DNA from: Carpediemonas membranifera
Lineage: Eukaryota; Fornicata
Direction of reading: 5' to 3'
Assembly (NCBI GenBank): GCA_019828565.1
Contig: JAHDYR010000064.1
Coordinates: 744,001-808,000 of the forward strand
DNA: 64,000 nucleotides
Positions 31,176-40,135 of the stretch are shown in pieces. Under the pieces are notes generated by a model. It made no database searches. It had not been told where the DNA came from and saw only the letters and a program-made list of their open reading frames with translations. Each line of letters opens with the position of its first letter. Within the stretch, counting starts at the first letter, position 1. Both the position numbers and the translations under genes were made by a program.

Positions 31176-32120
31176 CTAAGTCAAGCTGGCTTCCTCCGAA
31201 GATGCCACGCTGCTTCCTGTGCGCTGGCCCACGCGGCCCGCGACTGACCGGACCGCAGTCGAGGCTCCAGTCATGGTCTTAGTAGCAGCATCCTCGAGTC
31301 GCTTCGAAGTCTTCTCGATCTCACCCCGGACGAGTGTTGAGGTCTTCGCCGCAGTTTCGCTAAACTTGAGCCGCTCGTCGGCCTGATGGATGGTAGACTG
31401 AGTGCCCTTCACGATCCGCTGGGCCCCAGCCTGAGTATTTTGTCTGAACTTGGCCGAGGCCTGGGAGGCTCCCTGGACAAGCTTTGTGGTCCGTTCCCTC
31501 GTGTTCTGCTGCACGGTAGTAACTCCCTTGGACAGTCCGATAGCAGTGTCGACCTCCTGGAGCTGCGCCCTGATTCTGGTGTTCGCCTCCTTGGCCTGGC
31601 TGAAGGATGCCTCTGTAAACTTGCTTAGGTTGCGGGTAATGTTGCTCGTCTGAGTCTCCGTAGCCTGCTGGATCTTGTTGATGCTCTGCTTGGTTCTGGA
31701 GAAGACCTTACCGATGACGTTTCCTTCTTCATCAGCAGAGCCAGAGCCCCGGCCAAATCCCAGGGACCAGGACCGGCTGCGGACCTCAGACTTGGTCTCT
31801 GACGCCTTCTCAGCAAGGTAGGCGCGGACAACCTCGACGTACTGCTCCATTCCGACGGAATCGGCGAGGGTTACGGTGACGGGCTTGTCAACGACAGGCG
31901 CATTCGTCAGAAGAAGCGCTGTGTTCGCCGAGGAAGCGAGTTTGAACTTGATTGCCGCAAACTTTTTGTCGTGCTCGACGCCATCGGGATCTGGGAGGCC
32001 AGTGGCGATGAACTGCATCTCCCCACAGAAAGAGAAGAACTCGCGGAGAATCTGCTCAGTGACAGCGTTTGATAGGTTAGTTACAATAGCAATGCGCCCA
32101 TAATCAGCTGCTTCCGCCAT
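31176..32120 (-). CDS. RRM protein of the Vip1 type with helical C-terminus
   Basis: The 314-aa product has one RNA recognition motif at residues about 9-85: RNP2-like IAIVTNLSNAVTEQILREFF and RNP1-like KKFAAIKFKL. This is the atypical RRM of fungal Vip1 and plant BPA1-like proteins. The C-terminal 180 residues are a long amphipathic helical region rich in Gln, Thr and Lys with heptad-like repeats. The exact role of the family is unclear. The gene is compact and intronless. Confidence 0.7.
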   Translation of the reverse strand: MAEAADYGRIAIVTNLSNAVTEQILREFFSFCGEMQFIATGLPDPDGVEHDKKFAAIKFKLASSANTALLLTNAPVVDKPVTVTLADSVGMEQYVEVVRAYLAEKASETKSEVRSRSWSLGFGRGSGSADEEGNVIGKVFSRTKQSINKIQQATETQTSNITRNLSKFTEASFSQAKEANTRIRAQLQEVDTAIGLSKGVTTVQQNTRERTTKLVQGASQASAKFRQNTQAGAQRIVKGTQSTIHQADERLKFSETAAKTSTLVRGEIEKTSKRLEDAATKTMTGASTAVRSVAGRVGQRTGSSVASSEEASLT

Positions 32121-32397
32121 TGTTCAGAGTTGGTTTGCTTATTTGTGCTTTTCAAAGCGAGAATCGATTGAGCTTAATCTGCGGATCAGACAGAAGGAGG
32201 ACCTGGGTCGCGATGCATGGCAAATGTAGTGTAGGTGCGGCAGGCACGCTTCATTTTTGATTTGATCGCTTCATATTTGATGTCAGAAATTCGCTGACCA
32301 CAAAGGCAGAGTTATAAATATCTCATCAATCACACAAAGGCTCAGTTTATAGCCAACCCGCGTCTCAACAGGCATACTGCACACGCCGGGACTCGTC

Positions 32398-32793
32398 TCA
32401 GTCGTCCAGCCCGAAGAGAGCAATCCTGAGAATAGACAGGCAGCAACTCAGACCACAGCAGCAGCACGTGATGGGCAGGCAGCAGCAGCACAGTGTGATG
32501 TGGATGCACTGCTGGCACAGCCATGCGAGGAGGAGGAGGATGGCGGCACCGATAAAGGCACCGGCAATCGCAACGAAAAAGACGTAGATCAGGAGATGCG
32601 TCGTGTCTACGTCCTCTGCAACGAGGGAGCTCGTGTCGATGCTGTTTTCGGCCTCAATAGGTGTGAATTCATTGGCGGAAGCACGTTGACCGGAATGAGA
32701 GCCAGGAATTTGATACTTGTGGCCGTTTGGAGAACAACTAGAGATACACACTAGAAGTACGAGAAGAATCACGAATGAGCTGCGACTAACCAT
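32398..32793 (-). CDS. small membrane protein, signal peptide and Cys-rich tail
   Basis: The 131-aa product starts at ATG 32793 (or 32796). A signal peptide is clear (SSFVILLVLLVCISSCS). A polar segment of about 40 residues follows, then a transmembrane helix (LLIYVFFVAIAGAFIGAAIL) and a second hydrophobic part with clustered cysteines (CCCCLPITCCCCGLSCC), probably palmitoylated. No known family. Likely a type I surface or endomembrane protein. Confidence 0.6.
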   Translation of the reverse strand: MVSRSSFVILLVLLVCISSCSPNGHKYQIPGSHSGQRASANEFTPIEAENSIDTSSLVAEDVDTTHLLIYVFFVAIAGAFIGAAILLLLAWLCQQCIHITLCCCCLPITCCCCGLSCCLSILRIALFGLDD

Positions 32794-32898
32794 CATGTTT
32801 GTAAGGCTCTGCCACTGGCCCAAACTTCCAGCCGAGTCAGATCTCCAGATCGGGTCACAGCGAAAGAAGTGGTCAGTGAACAACAGCTGTCTGCAACA

Positions 32899-33651
32899 TC
32901 AGCCATGCTCCGAGAGCACAGGGCCATACAGCCTCGCCATATATGCTTTGAAGTCGATCCCACTGTTAGTGCCAGTCAACACAACTGCCCTGGCCCGGTT
33001 GTTCCTCCCGACACGCGCCACTACCCTGAGTCTCTTGTCAGCCTGGTACTCGGCACCCTTACCCTTATCTGCGGCTACTCTGACACACTGCATGGGAATG
33101 GGGCAGTTGGTCGAGCGGAGGGCGTCGGCAATGAGGACATCAACCTCAGTCGGGTTCGGTGGGAGTGGATACCACCCTTCCATCAGCCTCACACGGTCTG
33201 CTGACGATATGCTGGCCAACATGCCTGCTAGCTGTGTGATGGCGGCCGTGAACTCCTGATCACGGGGTTCTGTCGGCATGACTGTTGTACTGAGTTCAGT
33301 TATGGTGCTTTGGATGTCCGGAAGCCAGTGTGCGGGCTTGCTGCGGTGAGAAAGGGGGATCGCCGGCGTGTCAGGCGTCCGCTGCTGGGGCGGGGTCGTG
33401 GTCTGGCGCTGGGGACTGGATGAAGCCTCCAGCTGTCGATCTTTTGCACGTAGCTCGGTTTTTAGGTGCGCACGAATCCGAATAGCATCTTGAGTTTCCC
33501 TTTGAAGCGCTTCATTCTCTATTTCCAGTGCGATGCAGCGTCTGCGGGACTCTAGCAGCTGTTCGTAGTGTTCGGTTGGAATCATACGTACATCTTGGCG
33601 ATATTTCCCGATTTCTGGTGTTTTCTGCGAATAATAACGTTGTTGGGGCAT
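32899..33651 (-). CDS. unknown protein with N-terminal coiled coil
   Basis: A 250-aa product from ATG 33651 (MPQQRYY). An in-frame ATG at 33744 would add 31 residues. Residues about 25-80 form a coiled coil (YEQLLESRRRCIALEIENEA). A Pro/Gln/Thr linker and a C-terminal folded-looking domain of about 130 residues follow. Not recognised. Confidence 0.55.
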   Translation of the reverse strand: MPQQRYYSQKTPEIGKYRQDVRMIPTEHYEQLLESRRRCIALEIENEALQRETQDAIRIRAHLKTELRAKDRQLEASSSPQRQTTTPPQQRTPDTPAIPLSHRSKPAHWLPDIQSTITELSTTVMPTEPRDQEFTAAITQLAGMLASISSADRVRLMEGWYPLPPNPTEVDVLIADALRSTNCPIPMQCVRVAADKGKGAEYQADKRLRVVARVGRNNRARAVVLTGTNSGIDFKAYMARLYGPVLSEHG

Positions 33652-33954
33652 GTGATTCTGTTGTGCCTTTCGTTGTCCAAGATTCAGGAAAAAAATTCGA
33701 GATCTACTGCCCTTGACCTTGTATGACTCGCCAGCTTGGCACATGCCGCAAGTCCTTAGGCAGAATCAGACCCAGATCTCGCTAGTGCCCTCAGATACAG
33801 CAACATGTCATCAAAGCTCAATCACACGCGTCAGGTCAACTTTACCATTAGCAAATCACTGCTGTATGCATAGCCGTGCCATGTGTCATGCCTGCCATGA
33901 TCGACCTGGCGCTGAACTTAGACAGCTCGGCCCTGGAAGAAACGAAGAGTCGAT
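33652..33954. other. intergenic, 300 bp, nothing recognised
   Basis: AT-richer spacer. It may include an N-terminal extension of the neighbouring coiled-coil gene (to 33744). Confidence 0.5.
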
Positions 33955-35940
33955 TTACCATGGGAGTGCGTCGTCCACCACCGTCGCCGCAGCTGAGCCC
34001 TTCACCACAGCCTTGGGTGCTGGGCTAGGTGTCTTCTTGGCTTCCGTGGGCGCTGTCCCGACAGGCTGGCTCACCGCCTTGTTTCTCAGAGCTCGTGCAC
34101 TTTTAGGTCTCGCCCGCGTTGCCGACTTGGGCATTACAGGCTCCTCATCCTGTCCCATGGGGCTGGAGGGTGGTTTCACCGGTCGCCCGGCCGCTAGCAT
34201 CGCCTCGAGCCCAGCGGGGCCGCCCTTGGGAGCAATCTTGACGGCCTTTTTGGGTGCAACTGGCTCGGCCTTCGCCTGTGCAGGGGCAGGCTCCTTTCGC
34301 TCAGGCTTAGTTGATGCTGGAGCTGAGGTAGCCTTCTTAGTTGAGATCGAGGTCTGGGGCTTGGTGGGTGCCGGTTTCTCCGTCTTCGCAGGCTTTGGTA
34401 CAGGTGCCACCTTGGGCGCAGGTTTGGCCGAGGCCGGCTTCGACTTGCTCTTGAGAGTCGCCAGGAAGTCATCCGAGTCGCTGTCAGAGTCGAACATAAA
34501 CTTCTTCTTGGCAGCAGGCGCGGGGGCGGGGGCGGGCTTAGTTGTCTCAGGTTTGGGTGTCTCCTCCTTCTTAGCTGTCTCCTTGATGGGCGTGTCCTTG
34601 ACGGCTGGAATGAGCTTCGGCTGAACAACCTCAGGCTCCTGGGCAGGCTTGGGCTCCTTGGGGGCGGGGGCGGGGGCTGTTGCCGGCGCGGGCTTGGCTG
34701 CAGCGGGCTTCGGCTTCCGGAGAGAGGTCAGGAAGTCATCGGAGTCACTGTCGGAGTCGAACGTAAATTTCTTCTTGGCCGGGGCAGCTGGGGCGGTCGC
34801 TGCGGCTGCGGCAGGCTTGGGGGCAGGCTCTGGCTTGGCGGGGGTCAACTCGGCCTTGGCTGCCGTCTCGGGCTGGGGCGCGGTGGTCGGCTCGGCAATG
34901 GGCTTGGCAGCGGGCTTCTTGGGCTTAGCGGATAAGAAGTCGTCGTCAGAGTCGGAGTCGCTGAAGTCGAATGCGAACTTCTTCTTCGCCTCAGGCTTCG
35001 CGGCAGGAGCAGGGGCAGGGGCAGCTGTGGGTTGGGTCTCTTCGGCGGGGATCTCCTCAGCCTTAGGCTCGGGCGCCCTCTCAACAGCAGCCGGCTTTGT
35101 CGCCTTGGGGGACATGAAGTCGTCGTCAGACTCGTCCGAGTCAAACCCAAACGCCGCAGCCGCCTTAGCGACAGCCTGGACGTGTTCCTGAGTAGCCGGC
35201 GGGGTAGCAGGCCCCGGCTGTGGCTGGGCAGGCTTGTCCCAGTCATCCTCCTCTGCCCCCCACTCGGACTCTGCCGAATCTGACTTCGGGACATCAGCAG
35301 GGGCGACCTGGGCGGTGGTAGCGGTGGCAATGGTCTCCTCATGTTCCTCGGCCATCCCAGTCTCGGGCTGGGTCTCATCGGCGGGCCAGGTAGATTCAAA
35401 TTCGTTGAGATAGTGCTCGGGCACGTCTAGGACAGTAAAGTCTGCCCACTGGGGCAGGTCTGGGGGCAGAGTGACCTTGCTCGGCTCAAATTCGAGAGCT
35501 GCGAGGCCGTTGGCGATGCTTTCGCTGAACAGCGGCTGGCAATATGCAGCGAGCTCCTCGGCACTCATGAGAGTCGTGTCGACAGCTTCGGGGAGTCCAT
35601 TGTCCTTCTCACTGGCTGTGGTGGGCGTGGAAACCTCGTCTTCCTCAAAGATCCTCTGCTCGACGTACTGCTCGTCCGCCATGGACGTCAGCTTGAGAGA
35701 AGCCTCCTTCGCGCTCTTGAGGAGGGAATCGGCACGGTCTGCAGCCGAATTAACTTGTTCAGCGACAGAATTTGCCTTAGCTTCCATTCTGGTGGTCATC
35801 TGCAGCAGGCACTCAAGAAGACGCTGGTCCTGGCCGAACGTCCACTGGTATGGCTCACTAACGTCCTCGAGCAGAGCAATAAGGCCATTTTGATCTGTAT
35901 TGTGGTGCTTATTATCCTCCACAGGCTCAGCAACGTCCAT
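33955..35940 (-). CDS. WASHC2: WASH complex subunit 2 (FAM21-like)
   Basis: FAM21 links the WASH actin-nucleating complex to retromer on endosomes. The 661-aa product starts at ATG 35940. The N-terminal head (residues about 30-150) fits FAM21: YQWTFGQDQRLLECLLQM, a helical stretch, then EQYVEQRIFEEDEVSTP and FSESIANGLAALE, matching the family's FIENRVYDEEVEEP and following helix. The tail is a disordered Pro/Ala/Lys chain with four acidic LFa-type motifs: FGFDSDESDDDFMS (about 35107-35150), FDFSDSDSDDDFLS (34925-34970), FTFDSDSDSDDFLTSL (34722-34775) and FMFDSDSDSDDFLATL (34452-34500). In FAM21 such motifs bind VPS35. It is shorter than the human protein but has the same layout. Confidence 0.85.
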   Translation of the reverse strand: MDVAEPVEDNKHHNTDQNGLIALLEDVSEPYQWTFGQDQRLLECLLQMTTRMEAKANSVAEQVNSAADRADSLLKSAKEASLKLTSMADEQYVEQRIFEEDEVSTPTTASEKDNGLPEAVDTTLMSAEELAAYCQPLFSESIANGLAALEFEPSKVTLPPDLPQWADFTVLDVPEHYLNEFESTWPADETQPETGMAEEHEETIATATTAQVAPADVPKSDSAESEWGAEEDDWDKPAQPQPGPATPPATQEHVQAVAKAAAAFGFDSDESDDDFMSPKATKPAAVERAPEPKAEEIPAEETQPTAAPAPAPAAKPEAKKKFAFDFSDSDSDDDFLSAKPKKPAAKPIAEPTTAPQPETAAKAELTPAKPEPAPKPAAAAATAPAAPAKKKFTFDSDSDSDDFLTSLRKPKPAAAKPAPATAPAPAPKEPKPAQEPEVVQPKLIPAVKDTPIKETAKKEETPKPETTKPAPAPAPAAKKKFMFDSDSDSDDFLATLKSKSKPASAKPAPKVAPVPKPAKTEKPAPTKPQTSISTKKATSAPASTKPERKEPAPAQAKAEPVAPKKAVKIAPKGGPAGLEAMLAAGRPVKPPSSPMGQDEEPVMPKSATRARPKSARALRNKAVSQPVGTAPTEAKKTPSPAPKAVVKGSAAATVVDDALPW

Positions 35941-36034
35941 AGTGGCTCTTGTTTGTCTCGAGTTTCTGAAGATACATGGACGCTCACATAAATCACGTAA
36001 ATCGCCATTCAACGGATCGATGTCTACAACCTTA

Positions 36035-36041
36035 GTTTACA
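36035..36041 (-). promoter_or_regulatory. TGTAAAC, candidate polyadenylation signal
   Basis: Located a few nt after the stop codon of the SH3/coiled-coil gene, in the same position as in the dehydratase and cathepsin genes. Confidence 0.45.
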
Positions 36042-36044
36042 GGC

Positions 36045-37769
36045 CTAACCGTTAGCCATGAAGAGCTTACGACGCTCAGCCACGGACAGGCTGCTGGGAT
36101 CGTTGTTCTGCTTCTCTCTTAGCAGCGCCAGCTCCTCCGTGGCGTTGATCTTGCCGGGGCCGCTGGGCGTGCTGGGACCGGAGTTCATCAGCTGCTTGGT
36201 GAGGGCGCCCTTCTCCTTGGTGAGGCTGGCGACCTTTTCGCTGGAGGCGGCGAGCTGGGCCTCGAGGTTCTTGACCGTCTCCTGAAGTGCGGCGAAGTCC
36301 TCAGCGCTCGGGCCGGCAGGGGTAGGTTCGGGCACGGGCTTGGAAGCAAGCTCAGCCTCTAGGGCACCGATCTTCTCCTCAGCGGCAGCAGCCTTGGACT
36401 CGGCCTCGGCCTTCGCCTTCTCCGCGTCGGCCAGACGGGCCTCGAGGTCAGCGGAGGAAGAGCCGGCAGCGGCAGCGGCGTCCGAGCTCTTGGCCTCGGC
36501 CTCGGCGACCTTGGTAGTGAGGGCATCGATCTGGCCTTCGAGGTCGGCAATCTTGGCGGTAGCCTGGGTCTTCTCGGTGTCGTCAGCCGCAGCCTCTGTT
36601 GCAGCAGCGAGGTTTGCTTCCCCCTCAGCAACAGCACCCGTCAGCTTCTCGACAGCAGCCTCGTGCTGGGCGATCGCAGCATCCTTCTCGGCCACAGTGG
36701 CCTCAAGCTCTGTGACCCGGTTGTTGGCAGAGACGAGAGCTGCATCACCGCCCTCATTGGCAGCGGCAAGCTGTGCCTCGAGACGCGCCTTATCTTCGGA
36801 AAGAGAAGAAGCCTTGGCCTCGAGGGCGGCCTGCTCGGCCTTGGCTTCGGCGAGGCTTGCTTCAAGAGCAGCCTTGGTCTCCTCGACCTTGGCGTTCTCG
36901 GCCTCCAGACGGCCCTTCTCCTCAGCAGCAGCGGACGAGGCCTCGGTGATGCTCTTGGCCTGCTCTAGCTGCTCCTCGAGGTCCTTAGCCTTAGCCTGCA
37001 CCTCCTCGACTGCGGACTCAGCGGCGGTCTTGGCGTCCGTCAGCTCGCCGACCTGGGCCTCGAGCTGGGCGATACGGCTGTCTTTGGCTGGATCCTCAGC
37101 AGGGCGCTGTGTTGCGGCCTGGAGAGCGGCCGACTGAGTGTCAAGCTGCTGCTCTAGCTCAGTTACCTTGGCTGAGAGCTTCTCGGCCATGTCCATGACC
37201 TCGTGACACTGGCACTCGAGGGCGACGCACTCTGTCTTCTTTTCCTCGAGCTCAGCGGCGTTGGCTTCGTGCTGGGCTGAAATAGCGGCGAGTTTGGACG
37301 TCAGCTCGACTACTGTGGCCTTCTGCTCATCTATCTCGGCCTTGAGGCTGTCCTTAGCGTCCTGTACATTCGCCGCGGCCTCATCAGCGGCCGCCTTCGC
37401 CTCAGCAAGTGACTGCTCGAGCTCGTGCACGTGGGCCTCCATCTCAGCAGCCTTGGCCTCGGCAGCCTTCACGGCGCCATCAGAAGTGGCGTCCTTCAGG
37501 GCCTTGAGGTCCATCGTGGCCGTGTCGTAGCCCATTCCCTTCTTGGGCTTAGGAGCGGGCTTAGGCTTAGGTGCAGGAGCGGGGGAATCACTAGCAGGAG
37601 GATCGCAGGGAGTAGTGTAGTTATAGGGGAAGAAACCGGACTTGCCGTTGAGGATTCCGCCCCACCAACCAGAATCGTCCTCATCAGTGACCTTGATCAC
37701 GTCGTCGGTCTTAAAGCGAAGCTGGTCGTCTTCAGTTGGTTCAAAGTCGAATAGAGCCTTTCTGTACAT
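36045..37769 (-). CDS. SH3 domain plus long coiled coil
   Basis: 574 aa. An N-terminal SH3 domain (residues 1-54: ALFDFEPTEDDQLRFKTDDVI, DDSGWWGGIL, GKSGFFPYNY) has the ALYDY-, WW- and P-Y-type ligand residues in place. A Pro/Lys linker is followed by an uninterrupted Ala/Glu/Lys-rich coiled coil of about 400 residues (85-500), then a short tail ending SVAERRKLFMANG. It probably acts as a cytoskeletal or endocytic adaptor. Its neighbour FAM21 lies on the same strand, which is suggestive but no proof of a shared pathway. Confidence 0.8.
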   Translation of the reverse strand: MYRKALFDFEPTEDDQLRFKTDDVIKVTDEDDSGWWGGILNGKSGFFPYNYTTPCDPPASDSPAPAPKPKPAPKPKKGMGYDTATMDLKALKDATSDGAVKAAEAKAAEMEAHVHELEQSLAEAKAAADEAAANVQDAKDSLKAEIDEQKATVVELTSKLAAISAQHEANAAELEEKKTECVALECQCHEVMDMAEKLSAKVTELEQQLDTQSAALQAATQRPAEDPAKDSRIAQLEAQVGELTDAKTAAESAVEEVQAKAKDLEEQLEQAKSITEASSAAAEEKGRLEAENAKVEETKAALEASLAEAKAEQAALEAKASSLSEDKARLEAQLAAANEGGDAALVSANNRVTELEATVAEKDAAIAQHEAAVEKLTGAVAEGEANLAAATEAAADDTEKTQATAKIADLEGQIDALTTKVAEAEAKSSDAAAAAGSSSADLEARLADAEKAKAEAESKAAAAEEKIGALEAELASKPVPEPTPAGPSAEDFAALQETVKNLEAQLAASSEKVASLTKEKGALTKQLMNSGPSTPSGPGKINATEELALLREKQNNDPSSLSVAERRKLFMANG

Positions 37770-37847
37770 CTCCCTTAGCGCTCAGGAGAAACTTGTCGTG
37801 TTTTGTGTGCATTTTAGGGCATCGCACCGTGTGCTATTGAAGGGTCC

Positions 37848-37873
37848 AACAATGTGTTTATACTGCGCAACAC
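37848..37873 (+). repeat. 26-bp direct repeat, left copy
   Basis: AACAATGTGTTTATACTGCG plus CAACAC is repeated exactly at 38553-38578. The pair brackets the Fanzor-like relic. Confidence 0.85.
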
Positions 37874-38498
37874 TGCCCTGTCTCCCTCCTACTCACGTCT
37901 TAAGTCGGTAGGGAGATCGTCTTCTCCAGGGCTTCCACAAAGCGTCTTCTTCGTGGACGTCAGCACAGCTGCAAACATCACAATCGCTCACACGTCGTCT
38001 CATCACCATCCCATCGCCACCCCCATTCGCCTGAAAGTCTTCTACGGGGGCTCGGGATTCACCAAGCCTGCTGGTATGTTCATTCCTTGCGCGCCATATC
38101 GAAAGTTCGCGAGAGAGATAGTTCCCCTTCTCAAGAGGTATAACATTGTCGTCGATCTTAACATGGTTAACGAGGATCGCACCACCGTCGTCTGCCCTCA
38201 CTGCCACGCCCCCTACAAGCGAGTTCGTCCGCGTGATGACCAGCACGTTCACCCACATCGTGTGATGCTCTGCGAAAATCCACAGTGCCGTGGTGCTCAG
38301 TGGCGCGCAACAGTTCCTGATGCTCTGAATGTTGATCATCGGGACAAGAGTGCTGCAGAGAACATCCTGTGGCGTTCTCTTGCCACGGAAGATGAGCTCA
38401 GTGGCTCTCCGTTCAGTCGCACATTGATCCCACGTCTTCAAACATCATTCCAGTATCATCAATTGGCTAACCGCCAACATTCGTCTATGGACGGATGA
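37854..38498 (+). pseudogene. C-terminal relic of a Fanzor/TnpB-like RNA-guided nuclease
   Basis: The open frame has no ATG at its start, and only the part from about 38034 looks homologous. It reads VFYGGSGF...IPCAPYRKFAREI, then VNEDRTTVVCPHCHAPYKR, then CENPQC, then NVDHRDKSAAENILW. This is the C-terminal order of Fanzor/TnpB: RuvC-II region with Glu (VNExRTT), zinc ribbon CxxC...CxxxxC, and RuvC-III Asp in DHRDxxAAxNI. The RuvC-I Asp and the N-terminal half are absent, so it should be inactive. The bracketing 26-bp repeats may mark the old element. Eukaryotic Fanzors are typically carried by transposons or giant viruses. Confidence 0.72.
37861..37923 (+). repeat. 63-bp dispersed repeat, copy 1
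   Basis: It matches 51831-51893 at 57 of 63 positions. Both start TACTGCGCAACACTGCCCTG and share the core CTCACGTCTTAAGT. The core lies between arms that can pair (TCCCTNC with GNAGGGA). Confidence 0.8.
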
Positions 38499-38552
38499 TG
38501 TTGTGCAGTTTGGCACTTTGATCGTTCCTTTCAGGCCCTGTCTGGAGGTTCG

Positions 38553-38578
38553 AACAATGTGTTTATACTGCGCAACAC
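38553..38578 (+). repeat. 26-bp direct repeat, right copy
   Basis: Exact copy of 37848-37873, 55 nt after the Fanzor-like stop codon. Confidence 0.85.
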
Positions 38579-38652
38579 ACCGCCGCGCGTGGACCGAACA
38601 TCGCCTGGGCTGATTTACTTGCATATACGTGCACATAATACACATAACATAC

Positions 38653-39227
38653 TCACGCCACCCGTTTCCCCTTCTTCTTGCCCCCCTTCTTCTTCTCCGC
38701 CTTCCTCGCCTTTCCACTCGCCTGAACACACTTTTCTACAGTCGCCCTGTATGATATGTACCCTGTGCTCTTCATCCACGGCGCTTGGACGGTGTGGGGC
38801 ACTCCATCCATGGCGGCTGAGAGGGATGGTGTTTCTTCAAGCTTCACAGCAATAGCAGAGGCGGTACGGAGGCCCATGGCAGCTGCTAGGAGTCCGGGCT
38901 TATCGTGTGAGTGCACGGGGACCAGGGGCGTGTCCGTGGAGGCACAGGAGAGGGCCACGGGCTCGACGATGGATGCGTGGGCAGCACGGTCAACGATGAC
39001 GGTATATCCGGGAGTATGTGAGTGAATAATACGCAACACTGCGTTGCAGCCCACAGTAACCGCTCTACGTTCGTCGACAGTGAGTCTGTGTGAGAAAAGA
39101 GGTCTTTGGTGGATTCAAACTTTGATAACGCCTCAAGAAGAGCTGTTTGCTGCTCAGGAAGAGGTTTTGGCCATGTAATTGCAAGCGGGGTGCCAATTAC
39201 AGCTTTGAGTACGGTTTTCGCCGACAT
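38653..39227 (-). CDS. L7Ae/Rpp38-like RNA-binding protein (one inferred intron)
   Basis: Exon 1 is 39227-39121 and exon 2 is 39085-38653, giving 179 aa. Exon 2 encodes an L7Ae-type fold: VTVGCNAVLRIIHSHTPGYT, VIVDRAAHASIVEP, VPVHSHDKPGLLAAAMGLRT, ASAIAVKLEE. A Lys-rich tail follows (KKKGGKKKGKRVA). The family binds kink-turn RNA in RNase P/MRP (Rpp38/Pop3), box H/ACA or C/D snoRNPs and ribosomes. The N-terminal extension fits Rpp38 better than Nhp2. The splice is inferred from the frame change and a good 3' site. A second donor (39129) would also keep the frame. Confidence 0.6.
39086..39120 (-). other. inferred intron, 35 nt (L7Ae-like gene)
   Basis: 5' GTTTGA, 3' CTCACACAG, the same 3' end as the RPT3 intron. 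It removes an in-frame TGA in the L7Ae frame. Confidence 0.6.
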
Positions 39228-39382
39228 CTCGCAGTACTGAGCATAAACTGCGGAGCTTAATGGGGCCGGCTGCATGCCCAGTAATCAGGGCAACCATCTC
39301 TACAGTCGCAGGATTCCAGGTCAGCCGGCGAGGCAGTTTTGCCCAGAAAACGAGCTCGCGACACGAATTCCCAACTTCGTCC

Positions 39383-40135
39383 ATGTCTCGGCGTGATACT
39401 GGCCTGAATGAGTATGTAGATGATATTCATGCGTACTATCAAGCCAAACTGGACGAGAAGGACTCTGAGCTCCGGAAATTGAGGCCTGAGCGTGTAGGGC
39501 TGATTGCTGAGCTCCACTCTGCGCAACAAGAGATAAGAGAGCTCAAGAAAGAACAAATGAAGCACACATACGGTACAATGGAGAAAGAATCAGCTTCCTA
39601 CCACGCTCTCCGTCGCGAACTCCTGGATGAGCAGACCGCGAACGCCAGGCTAAGGGGCGAAATGGCTACCATCCGCAAGACCGAAGGGATTGCCAGAGAT
39701 GATGCCTCTCGCGCCATCAGCCGTGCGCAGGCTTTACAGGTCGAGCTCGACGGGGCCGAGTCGAAACTGAAGCTCATGAGCGACGCCCTGTTGAAACGGG
39801 AGGCCACACTCCAAGGGGAGATCCACGGGCTACGGTCGTCCTCGGCGATCCACGCCCTCTCACTGCCTGACACCGACGCCGAGCTGCGGCAGGCCCTGAT
39901 CGAGGAGAAGCACCGCACCGCCGAGCTCACACGGATGCTGGCTGTAGTGAAAGTAGACGAGCATGCCAAGAGTTTAGAGTCTGCACTGGCACGGGAGAGT
40001 GAGCTCTGTGCCCGGGTTCAGGAGCTCGAGTCAGCGCTGGACTCCGAAGTGCAGTGCCGAACGAGAATGGAGCGGGCACTTGAGGCCGCGGAGAGCAAGA
40101 TGAAGCAGCTGCAGGAGTGGGCGCAGATGCTGTGA
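39383..40135 (+). CDS. coiled-coil protein
   Basis: 250 aa from ATG 39383 (MSRRDTGLNEYVDDIHAYYQ). The frame is open to ATG 39260, which overlaps the divergent L7Ae-like promoter region. Almost the whole chain is predicted helix with heptad repeats rich in Glu, Leu, Arg and Ala. No domain is recognised. Proteins of this kind are often basal-body, centriolar or axonemal. Confidence 0.65.
   Translation: MSRRDTGLNEYVDDIHAYYQAKLDEKDSELRKLRPERVGLIAELHSAQQEIRELKKEQMKHTYGTMEKESASYHALRRELLDEQTANARLRGEMATIRKTEGIARDDASRAISRAQALQVELDGAESKLKLMSDALLKREATLQGEIHGLRSSSAIHALSLPDTDAELRQALIEEKHRTAELTRMLAVVKVDEHAKSLESALARESELCARVQELESALDSEVQCRTRMERALEAAESKMKQLQEWAQML

Noticed and set aside
30885-31247. Small plus-strand frame starting MSGYVSF near 30990, with GTAAGT and a later CTAACAG
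   Set aside because: It looks like exon-intron-exon, but neither part resembles a protein and the end overlaps the RRM gene. The intron would be about 110 nt, unlike all others.
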